This document shows positions 8,131-15,604 of a DNA stretch of 64,000 nt, piece by piece (position 1 is the first letter of the stretch; each line of letters begins with the position of its first letter). The stretch comes from JAAYZH01 sp964479695. Its GTDB lineage: Bacteria > Bacillota > Clostridia > Saccharofermentanales > Fastidiosipilaceae. Below the pieces are notes generated by a model. That model did no database searches. It had not been told where the DNA came from and saw only the letters and a program-made list of their open reading frames with translations. The stretch is from contig CAYZSO010000003.1 of assembly GCA_964479695.1 (NCBI GenBank), forward strand, positions 94,138 through 158,137, given 5' to 3'. A program made the position numbers and the translations under genes.

Positions 8131-9576
8131 TTAGTTCGATGAGGATGAGGGCTCGTTGGGGGCGGTTTTGGCCAAAGCCTTCGCTTCCTTGTGCTTCTTC
8201 GCCCGCCACAACATGCCGAAATGCAAGATCAGAAAGTAGACCACACAAGCCGCCAGGGAAATGTAACAGAGCAAATCGGACTGGGGCGCTAAGGACACAA
8301 ACACAAGCACAGGGATCGCGAAAACGATCGCCGTTGAGGAACCCGTGACTAAGTTGGTAGACATCGGGGTGCGGAAGAGCGGATCTGTTTCGCGCAGGAG
8401 CATAACGCCGGTGCTGGCTGTTCCCGTCATCATTCCGTACATGCCCATCATGCCTGAGACAGGATAATTCGGGTAAATGATTTTCGCGACTTTGATGTCG
8501 TACCAGAGCGTCAGGATGCCGCCCAGCGTTGTCAGTAAAATGAACACCGGCCACATTCCGCTTAGGTCGCCAATCGAAACCGTGCTGATTGCACCCACGA
8601 TCATGACATCAAACGCAAAACCGGAGATGCGGTTCAGCAGATAATTATTGGTGTACTGGCGGGTCATCCAGCCACGCTTCCGCAGGCGTCCCAAGACACC
8701 GCGGGTCGCCAGAGCAAGTGAGGACCCAATCAGGAAGTTGAATCCCCAGACGAGCGGCGACAGCGTGTTATAGACCCCTTGCAGCGCAGGGACAGATTGG
8801 AAGATCCAGAGGAAACCGTAAGCAAAAGCATACGTGAGCGCATAAACCAGGAAAATCAGCGCAAGTTGCAGTGTGAGACGGTCAATCGGCTCAGTCAACG
8901 GGACTTCATCCGCTTCTTCCAGAATTTCACCGGCTTGTTCGTCTTCGGCGATGGTTGCTTCCTTCGGCATCTTGCCCCTGCGTTTCAAGTACACCAGATA
9001 GGCAATCCCGCCGATACTGGCCCAAATGAAGCCCATCGAAGCAATTGCGAGCCCGAAATTCTGGCCGCCTGCGAAGCCCAACGTTTCATACAAGGCCCCG
9101 ATGTTGTTCGCTTGGCCGGGACCTTGACCGTACCCCATTGGCAGGAGGATGCCGGCTGCCTTGAAGAAACCGGGTGCGAAGGTAAAGGAGGCGACGATCG
9201 TGATCACGAGCCCCAGAATTCCCTGCATCAGATAGTTGGAAACAATGAACATCCCCGTGTTGACACTGTCGTAAAAGGCTTCCCCTTTGCGCCCGCCCAT
9301 ATCGGCTGTTCGCGGCGTGCGGAGGGATAGGGCAATGAAACCGATCGCCAGAGCGTGGTAGGTCAGCATGTCCAGAAATGCCGTGTCTACACGGATCAAG
9401 CCGATTTCTCGAAGCAGCATTCCGAGGAAGCCGGCCAGTACCGAAGTCGGGATTAGAGCGTCGCGAATCAGCTTGACCTTGGTCCGCAAGATATTGCTCA
9501 CGAGTACCAAGACAGCGACCAGTCCGCAGCTCAAAATACCATTCCATAAATCCGTATTTGCCGATGAAAAATCCAT
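8131..9576 (-). CDS. GltS-like sodium-coupled carboxylate/glutamate symporter
   Basis: A 481-residue membrane protein with about ten to eleven hydrophobic segments. The motif GYGQGPGQANNIG at about residues 148-160 matches the first re-entrant-loop region of the glutamate:Na+ symporter (GltS) superfamily, and MMTGTASTGVMLLRE later matches the second. It is longer than E. coli GltS (401 residues) because of an acidic cytoplasmic loop with EEADEVPLTEP. Substrate specificity within the superfamily cannot be set from sequence alone. Sodium coupling would fit with the possible Na+-type ATP synthase in this window. Confidence 0.75.
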   Translation of the reverse strand: MDFSSANTDLWNGILSCGLVAVLVLVSNILRTKVKLIRDALIPTSVLAGFLGMLLREIGLIRVDTAFLDMLTYHALAIGFIALSLRTPRTADMGGRKGEAFYDSVNTGMFIVSNYLMQGILGLVITIVASFTFAPGFFKAAGILLPMGYGQGPGQANNIGALYETLGFAGGQNFGLAIASMGFIWASIGGIAYLVYLKRRGKMPKEATIAEDEQAGEILEEADEVPLTEPIDRLTLQLALIFLVYALTYAFAYGFLWIFQSVPALQGVYNTLSPLVWGFNFLIGSSLALATRGVLGRLRKRGWMTRQYTNNYLLNRISGFAFDVMIVGAISTVSIGDLSGMWPVFILLTTLGGILTLWYDIKVAKIIYPNYPVSGMMGMYGMMTGTASTGVMLLRETDPLFRTPMSTNLVTGSSTAIVFAIPVLVFVSLAPQSDLLCYISLAACVVYFLILHFGMLWRAKKHKEAKALAKTAPNEPSSSSN

Positions 9577-9654
9577 ACATGGTCTCCTTGGGGCTTACTA
9601 TTTTCTTGTGTTCAGGTTTGTGTTTTGGCTAACGTAATTGCAGCCAAAATCACA

Positions 9655-9702
9655 GCAGTAATCGCAGCCTTCATCACGGCAGTAATTGCAGCCTTCATCA
9701 CA
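9655..9702. repeat. Two 24-bp tandem repeats
   Basis: GCAGTAATCGCAGCCTTCAT starts at 9655 and returns at 9679 with one change (TTG for TCG); a degenerate half copy lies just before. It fills the gap between the symporter start and the acyltransferase stop. Confidence 0.75.
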
Positions 9703-11032
9703 GTGCCACATGCTGCTTCTCGGCATTGCCCGCACTCATTACGTGCTCCGTGGCTCTCTTGTCCAACTGTTTCAAATGCAGAATCAAGTTCACATATTTA
9801 TAAGCAGATCGGGGTTTCTTGTTCTGGCTCTCGTAAGTCATTCCGGTCGGTTGGTGGGTGAATTGGATCAACTGCGGGCCAATCACCGTGATATCCATGA
9901 TCTCCCGGATCGGAAATGATTTTATTTCGCCGGATTTTTCATCCCGAAATTCGAGTCTGTCTTTGTACAGCCTGAGTTCAGCAGTAAAGAGTTTGATGTT
10001 GCGTTTCGCTCGCTGCGTCATCGTGAATTTCTCATGCTTGTCCGTGAAAAATGGCGTGTCGGCATCCCTGACAGCCATCGCTCCCGGAGTGATCACTTGT
10101 TCCATGTGTTTCAGCTGCCATTGGTAGAGGCTCGAGACATCAGGGAATTTATTCGCCCATTGCTGATCTTCAGGGTTCCAGGAAGTTTGGCCAAAGCCGC
10201 CCGTTTCCTCATACCGCAGGCTGAATCCACATGGACAGGACAGAATATCATTCTGGGAGTGAAGTGTCGCCAAGCGTTCGCAGGAAGGGCAAAGGTAGAT
10301 AATCCTTTCCAGGGATTCAGCCAGTTTGCGTCCTCGATAGGGAATTTCGAGTCTTCTGGGCGACCGATAAGGATTGGCCTCGAGAAATTGATCCAGCATG
10401 CGGGAAAGCTCTGCTGTTTCCGTCGTCTCAAGGTCTTTTTCCGTAAAGTGCATGATCACCGAGCCGTACATCCGGCCACGTCTATGATGCTTCGCCCAGC
10501 GCGGGGAGGTCAAATAACCTCCTTCTAAACGGTACAAAAGCACCGGCATTTTCAATTTCTTGAGGAGCTTAGCGGTGGCCTGCGGAATGGGTTCTTCACT
10601 CCCGTCTACAGAGCGGCTGCCGGAAGGGAATAGAGCGACGGTCCTTCCGGAATTCAGTTCATGATGCATGGTGCGAATGGCCGCCAGATCTACCTTCGAT
10701 TTCACGATGGGAATCGGAGCCACCAGCCAGTCTAAGAGTCTGCTGAGCCAACCCAAACGAAAAATATGGTCGGATGCTACGAAGAAAACCGGCCTGTGAA
10801 AACTCAAAGCCAACAAGAGCGGATCCAGGGCACCGGTATGATTGGACAGGATAAAATAGGCTTTATTCTTATCTTCATGGTAGCGGATCGGCTTATAGTT
10901 GAAGAGCACCCACATAAGAAATCTCACAAAGGGTCGTAAAACGACGAAGATCACTCGATAGCGATAACTTCCTCGATAATCAAACCGAGTCGTGGTTTCG
11001 CGGGATTGCTTGGCTTCTGCTTCTGTTGTCAT
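9698..11032 (-). CDS. PlsC-like 1-acylglycerol-3-phosphate acyltransferase with C-terminal zinc ribbon
   Basis: A 444-residue protein. The acyltransferase half carries the HX4D motif in NHTGALDP (His65, Asp70), the block II region near GWLSRLLDW, and FPSGSRS (136-142) where most relatives have FPEGTRS. Simple PlsC proteins end near residue 240; here four cysteines follow at 249, 252, 267 and 269 (CPSC, CPC), a likely zinc ribbon, and then about 170 more residues with a beta-rich stretch (ELRLYKDRLEFRDEKSGEIK) like a PH/GRAM-type domain. The enzyme half implies phosphatidic acid synthesis or lipid remodelling at the membrane; the added domains are unexplained. Confidence 0.8.
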   Translation of the reverse strand: MTTEAEAKQSRETTTRFDYRGSYRYRVIFVVLRPFVRFLMWVLFNYKPIRYHEDKNKAYFILSNHTGALDPLLLALSFHRPVFFVASDHIFRLGWLSRLLDWLVAPIPIVKSKVDLAAIRTMHHELNSGRTVALFPSGSRSVDGSEEPIPQATAKLLKKLKMPVLLYRLEGGYLTSPRWAKHHRRGRMYGSVIMHFTEKDLETTETAELSRMLDQFLEANPYRSPRRLEIPYRGRKLAESLERIIYLCPSCERLATLHSQNDILSCPCGFSLRYEETGGFGQTSWNPEDQQWANKFPDVSSLYQWQLKHMEQVITPGAMAVRDADTPFFTDKHEKFTMTQRAKRNIKLFTAELRLYKDRLEFRDEKSGEIKSFPIREIMDITVIGPQLIQFTHQPTGMTYESQNKKPRSAYKYVNLILHLKQLDKRATEHVMSAGNAEKQHVAL

Positions 11033-11244
11033 AGGCTCTTTCTACTCATGGCTTCAGATGATCTCGGCATAAATAATGACTTACCCGCAGGCAACGCTTC
11101 TTACTTTTACCTAACTCTATCATAGCATTGTTAAAACTAGCCACGTTTTTCTTAAGGATTCCGCCAGGATGCCGTTCGGAAGAAGGGGTCTTCTGGGTTA
11201 TTCTGGGTTATTCTGGGTTCTGCTGGGCTCATCTTCCTTGGCGC

Positions 11245-11910
11245 TCAGGCGGAAATCACCCGGAGGGACCTTCCACAGCGATTGAAGATCTCCGTCTCAA
11301 GACGTCCCCTTGTTTCATTGCTCAACTCAGCCAGAGGGATAGCCAAGGTGAGAACCCGCTGGCCTTCGCGGATCGAAAACGTAAGTTGCATCGCGCGTTC
11401 ACTGGTGAGGTAGGCTTGCTCCAGAATACTGTCGGGTGAGAGAGTAAACGTGAGCTTGCCATCCCGGATATCCGGGTTTTCGGAGAAGGTGAAATCCTCG
11501 GAGCTTTCTTCGGGTAGAGTCAAGTAGACTTCATCCTCAGTGAAAGAAAGGTCAACTTCGACTAATTCGCGCTGCCACGTTTGGTTCCGAACCACGAGGA
11601 ACAGCCAGCTGATGATGGCAAGAGCCAGGAGGACAGCAAAAATACTCCAAACGATTGTCGGCGAGAGTGGTGTGAAGAGGAGGAGTAAAGAGAGAAGAGC
11701 AAGGATGAAGAGGAGAAGGCGGCTTTGGCCTAAAAAATGCTCAAGCCTGCCCTCGCGTTGAAGTGTCATTTTCGCTCTGAAGCGGAACGACGGGGTTTCC
11801 GGAGGCGATTTCGCTGATTTCGCCGATTCAGCCGATTCTGCTGATTCTGCCAGCGAAAAATCGAAAAGACCCTGATCGTTATCTTCTAGATCATTATGCA
11901 TAGGACACAT
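11245..11910 (-). CDS. Hypothetical membrane protein with two central membrane segments
   Basis: A 221-residue protein I do not recognise. I chose the ATG at 11910 because GAGG precedes it at a fair distance; a longer start at 11952 has no such site. The N-terminal 45 residues are polar and contain a run of SAE/SAK triplets (SAESAESAESAKSAKS), the coding product of a 9-bp tandem repeat. Two adjacent hydrophobic segments follow (LLLFILALLSLLLLF and WSIFAVLLALAIISWLFLVV), then a soluble beta-rich domain of about 110 residues. The general shape (two helices plus a soluble tail) resembles YcxB-like proteins, without clear motif support. Confidence 0.6.
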   Translation of the reverse strand: MCPMHNDLEDNDQGLFDFSLAESAESAESAKSAKSPPETPSFRFRAKMTLQREGRLEHFLGQSRLLLFILALLSLLLLFTPLSPTIVWSIFAVLLALAIISWLFLVVRNQTWQRELVEVDLSFTEDEVYLTLPEESSEDFTFSENPDIRDGKLTFTLSPDSILEQAYLTSERAMQLTFSIREGQRVLTLAIPLAELSNETRGRLETEIFNRCGRSLRVISA

Positions 11911-12081
11911 GGCGATACCTCGAATAGAAAGACTTACCCAAATTATAGTCAAGAATGAGCATTTGTGAAAGGAACGTAATTCACGTAATTCACGAATTGA
12001 CTGCGAACTGGTCTCAGATGTTTCTGTATCAGAAGCAAAATAGGTTTACAATAATAATATACTTTCTTCAGGAGGTGCCAC

Positions 12082-12396
12082 ATGGACTTCGGAAACATGA
12101 TTCAGGAAATTATCGACAAAATTAAGAGTGAACCAAGTTTGATGCAGCAATTTCTCAAACAACCCGTGGATACCGTGGAGCAGCTGATCGGAGTCGATTT
12201 GCCTAACGAGCAAATTGAACAGGTCGTCTCGCAGGTCATGAAGAAATTGGGAGGCGCAGGTGATGCAAGTGAGGAGAGCTTCAAGGAGCACCTTCGCGAT
12301 GTGCGCCCATCCGGTGACGAGGTGCGTGAAGAATACGAAGATTTAGGGTTGAAAGGCAATGAGAAGATTGATGATGTCTTGGGCAAATTCAGCTGA
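12082..12396 (+). CDS. Small acidic hypothetical protein
   Basis: A 104-residue soluble protein with no recognised family. It starts with an amphipathic helix region (FGNMIQEIIDKIKSEPSLMQQFLKQP), has a QVVSQVMKKLGG stretch, and ends in a charged, probably flexible tail. The ATG follows a strong AGGAGGTG site at 12070-12077, so it is surely translated. It precedes another unknown gene in the same direction by 82 bp; the pair may be one operon. Confidence 0.7.
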   Translation: MDFGNMIQEIIDKIKSEPSLMQQFLKQPVDTVEQLIGVDLPNEQIEQVVSQVMKKLGGAGDASEESFKEHLRDVRPSGDEVREEYEDLGLKGNEKIDDVLGKFS

Positions 12397-12478
12397 GTCC
12401 CATCTGCTTCGGTTCTAATTCGCCTAGGTCGTTTGTAAGAGAATGCTTCCTGCCAGTTCCGGCAGTAGAGGTGGAGTG

Positions 12479-13681
12479 ATGTTTCTGGAATTTCACCGTC
12501 TGGATCAGTATCCTATGTCTGCTTTTGACGGAACTTTGTTTGTTGTGCCCGCAGCTGAACTGCGCGAGAGCTTAGGGGAGTCTTCGCCATTACCGGCTGA
12601 GACGAACGCTTATTTTCTGGGCTTCGGTCAGATCCGGGGGATCATGGAACTTTTGTTGATTGGGACTTTGGCCGAAGATGGCTCAGAATATGAGCTTGAT
12701 TCTGATTATACGTACTATCTGCCGCTCCATATGATTGCTGACGTTTCTGCAGCTAGACTTACCCTAAGCCGCTTCCTTTACCGGGATCCGCTTTACCGCC
12801 AAGTCTTCTATGAAACTTTGCAGAGAAGGTCTCTACAGGCACAGCGTTTGGATCAGGAGTTGAATCCCTTGCGGATTCCGAATTATCCGGATAGTTTCCT
12901 CTGCTCTGTTGTGAAGGACTCCCAGGTTACCGACCTATTGAGTGTCGACAACCTGGCTCTGATCGGCCGTGATCTCTACAGTGCGGTGATCCATCGGGGC
13001 AAAGAGAGCCTGCCGCAATATCCGGTAGGTAAGAAGGTTTATGTTCAGAAGACTAGGCTCGATGAGAATTCTTGGGGGACGGCGCCGCTCCTCGTCCTGT
13101 TGCCGGAGAAACCGTCACTGCCACCGCTGCAGCATCATCAAGGGGAGAGCGCTACCCCTCCTCATCTCTTAAGTGGCCGCTGCTTCGGACAAGTTCACCA
13201 CTTGAACCGTATTCTCTTAGGCCAAAACCGCCTCGATCAAGTGAATGAGCACAGAGTGCTTGCTGAAATTCTGGAGGGCCTCCATGGGGTTCCCCTTTAT
13301 TCATTTGCCATCACGCATCCGGAGGCGAAGTTTTGGGTGGAGAAACGAGTCTATCATTGCACAATCTGCTTGAACTCTGAGGTTAGACTACGTTATGTCA
13401 TGCAGGACGGGGAGGAAATGGAGGCCAGCCGGCCCTCTTGTTCCACGTGCGACAACCCCCTTGATCTCTATGACGGAGATCCGGCAGAAACGCCGCTGAA
13501 TTGCCTGGAATGCGGGCACCCGGTCTTATGGAAACAAGGAGTGCCGGACGGTGAACCTTTTACCGAGGTCTTGACCCCGGAAGATTTTGAAGTGATGACC
13601 CTGGAGGAACTAGCGGAAATCAGAGAGGAGCTCAAGATGCTCTATCTGCCGAATGATCAGGTGCCTTTTTTCGAGCCCTGA
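12479..13681 (+). CDS. Hypothetical protein with three C-terminal cysteine pairs
   Basis: A 400-residue protein that I do not recognise. ATG 12479 is preceded by AGAGGTGGAG at the right distance. The first 280 residues are soluble and mixed alpha/beta. Near the end, three CxxC pairs appear at roughly residues 293 (CTIC), 320 (CSTC) and 342 (CLEC followed by GH), which could bind one or two zinc ions as a ribbon. No membrane segment or signal peptide is seen. The neighbouring 104-residue gene is also unknown. Confidence 0.65.
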   Translation: MFLEFHRLDQYPMSAFDGTLFVVPAAELRESLGESSPLPAETNAYFLGFGQIRGIMELLLIGTLAEDGSEYELDSDYTYYLPLHMIADVSAARLTLSRFLYRDPLYRQVFYETLQRRSLQAQRLDQELNPLRIPNYPDSFLCSVVKDSQVTDLLSVDNLALIGRDLYSAVIHRGKESLPQYPVGKKVYVQKTRLDENSWGTAPLLVLLPEKPSLPPLQHHQGESATPPHLLSGRCFGQVHHLNRILLGQNRLDQVNEHRVLAEILEGLHGVPLYSFAITHPEAKFWVEKRVYHCTICLNSEVRLRYVMQDGEEMEASRPSCSTCDNPLDLYDGDPAETPLNCLECGHPVLWKQGVPDGEPFTEVLTPEDFEVMTLEELAEIREELKMLYLPNDQVPFFEP

Positions 13682-13739
13682 AGCCTTGGGGCCATTTCCG
13701 GGCTCTGTGGGTCAGTAACCATTCGTCGAATCCTGAAGC

Positions 13740-14312
13740 TCAGTGATCGTTCTTCGAATTCTGAAGCTCCGAAGCGATCTGCGCGAAACAGGCCTCCTCA
13801 CCGGAGTTCGCCAATAGCGTCAAGTAGCGGAGAAAGGCTTCATCTGTCGTTTTGTGCATCAAGTAATGAGACCTGGAATATTGGTAGTAGAGCAAGGGGC
13901 TGTCATCGTGATACTGGTCACCCAGGTACACCCGGCTCGCTGCGATCCTATCGCAGACCGACTCGGCAATATAGCGAAGCGGCATGGGAAGACCTGCATA
14001 GAGACCATCTTCGGAGCTGTAGTCAATCCAGTATTCCAGATGGTGTTTATTTCGCCCCTTGTGATGGAGCCAGGCTAAGCTTGTGCCATTGACTTTGCGC
14101 TCCATATCATTGGGGCTGCGGTCGCCCCGAAAATATTTGACACCGACCCAAAATTCCGTCGGCTGGTATTTCGATAGATCGTGAGTTAGCCCCTGCCCCG
14201 TGATCCCGCATTTCCGGCAATAGCGGAACACGAGCTTGCGGTGTTTGTGTACCGTTCGCAGATGGCCCCAGAAGCGCATCACAATGTTCTTATTGTTTCC
14301 CTTTTTTTCCAT
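13740..14312 (-). CDS. DUF5662 family protein
   Basis: A 190-residue soluble protein with the hallmarks of the DUF5662 family: GLTHDLSKYQPTEF, then AWLHHKGRNKHHLEYW and a late SRSHYLMHKTTDEAFLRYL. The many histidines and aspartates in HDLSK and HHKGRNKHH suggest metal binding, in the manner of HD-like helical bundles, but no activity is known. ATG 14310-14312 is my choice; a TATAAT lies only 6 bp upstream of it on this strand, so the transcript may be nearly leaderless, and a later ATG at 14279 remains possible. Confidence 0.75.
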   Translation of the reverse strand: MEKKGNNKNIVMRFWGHLRTVHKHRKLVFRYCRKCGITGQGLTHDLSKYQPTEFWVGVKYFRGDRSPNDMERKVNGTSLAWLHHKGRNKHHLEYWIDYSSEDGLYAGLPMPLRYIAESVCDRIAASRVYLGDQYHDDSPLLYYQYSRSHYLMHKTTDEAFLRYLTLLANSGEEACFAQIASELQNSKNDH

Positions 14313-14399
14313 GCACCAATTATAGCGAAGAAAAGAAGGTGAGTTTGGCGGGTAAGGGTACAAACTGATGGTACAATGGAAAGAAAAGGGCGGTAGAGA

Positions 14400-15551
14400 A
14401 TGGAAACAAGTACAATCATCACCGGAGTAGACCAGATCGGTCAGTTTCAGGAAGTACTGCGCTATGAAAATATTGGTCTTTTGACAACCGGCACGGCGCT
14501 TAATCGTTGGATGGTTCCGACGTTACAGAGCGTGAACGACCGGCTGCATTTGACGGCGCTTTTTGGCTTAGAATACGGTATCCAAGGGGAGAAGAGGCGT
14601 GGCGAACGCTACGAGTCCTATACGGACGTGTGGACCGGCTTGCCGGTGTTTTCCCTGTATCGCTATGGCGCGTTTCATTTCTCGCAGGAAATGCTGGCTC
14701 GATTCGATATTCTGCTCGTGGATCTGCCTCTGACAGGCACTCGCTACGACACCTATATTCCGGCGATCCATCGTTTACTCCGCGAATTAGGGGAGAACGG
14801 CAAAAAGGTCATTATTCTTGACCGCCCGAACCCCTTGGGTGGTGTGGAAGTTTCGGGAGGCATTCTGCAGAAGGTACTCCAAGAGGATGAGGATGCTTTC
14901 CCTTTGCCGATTCGCCATGGGTTGACGCTCGGGGAAATCGCGCTCCTGATGAACAGCGAAGATCAATTAGGTTGTGACGTGGAAGTTATCAAGGTGAAGA
15001 ATTGGGAGAGAAGACAAGCACATCCGGAAATGAATCGACCCTGGATCTACCCGCAACCGCATCTGCCCACGTTCAATTCTTGCCTGCTTTCTGTGGGAAT
15101 TGAACTTCTGGGTGCTTCCAATGTCAGTATTGGACACGGCACGCCGAAACCATACCAAAATATCGGCGCTCCTTTCCTTGATGCGATTCAGTTGAGTGCC
15201 TCACTCAATAAGCGCAATATTTCAGGTTTGCTCTTCCACCCGATCTATTTCACACCAACGGTTGATCTTTACCAGGGGGAGCTCTGTCAGGGTGTTCAGG
15301 TGCATGTTGTTGATCGAAACAAGGTGAACCCGCTCTATTTTGCGTTGGAACTTATCGCCGAGATTAAGACCAGAGCAGGTGATGATTTCAGGTTCGTCTC
15401 TTTACCGGACGGGAAATACCCAATCGATTATCTTTTTGGCAACAATCGTCTGCGACGCCAACCGGAAGAATATCAAGTGATCTTGGCCGATTGCGACAAG
15501 GAAGCGGTGCTCTTCTCAGAGAAGAGCCAAGCCTACCACTTGTACGGGTGA
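14400..15551 (+). CDS. DUF1343 / NamZ-like exo-beta-N-acetylmuramidase homologue
   Basis: A 383-residue protein of the DUF1343 family, whose characterised member NamZ releases terminal MurNAc from peptidoglycan fragments. Conserved blocks are seen in order: NIGLLTTGTALNR, HLTALFGLEYGIQGE (family FGPEHG), TGLPVFSLY, DILLVDLPLTGTRYDTY, VIILDRPNPLGG and IRHGLTLGEIA, and near the C-terminus GKYPIDYLFG. No signal peptide is seen, whereas many relatives are secreted, so a cytoplasmic recycling role is possible. Several usual residues are altered (FGLEYG for FGPEHG), so activity is not certain. Confidence 0.8.
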   Translation: METSTIITGVDQIGQFQEVLRYENIGLLTTGTALNRWMVPTLQSVNDRLHLTALFGLEYGIQGEKRRGERYESYTDVWTGLPVFSLYRYGAFHFSQEMLARFDILLVDLPLTGTRYDTYIPAIHRLLRELGENGKKVIILDRPNPLGGVEVSGGILQKVLQEDEDAFPLPIRHGLTLGEIALLMNSEDQLGCDVEVIKVKNWERRQAHPEMNRPWIYPQPHLPTFNSCLLSVGIELLGASNVSIGHGTPKPYQNIGAPFLDAIQLSASLNKRNISGLLFHPIYFTPTVDLYQGELCQGVQVHVVDRNKVNPLYFALELIAEIKTRAGDDFRFVSLPDGKYPIDYLFGNNRLRRQPEEYQVILADCDKEAVLFSEKSQAYHLYG

Positions 15552-15604
15552 GTTCATCCCCAGCTCTTTCGCCTGCCGTGTCGGACGGCCATTAACTCTT
15601 TCGC

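Noticed and set aside
8779..9330. 183-codon plus-strand frame opposite the GltS-like gene
   Set aside because: It is the antisense of a clear membrane protein gene, with a composition typical of a shadow frame.
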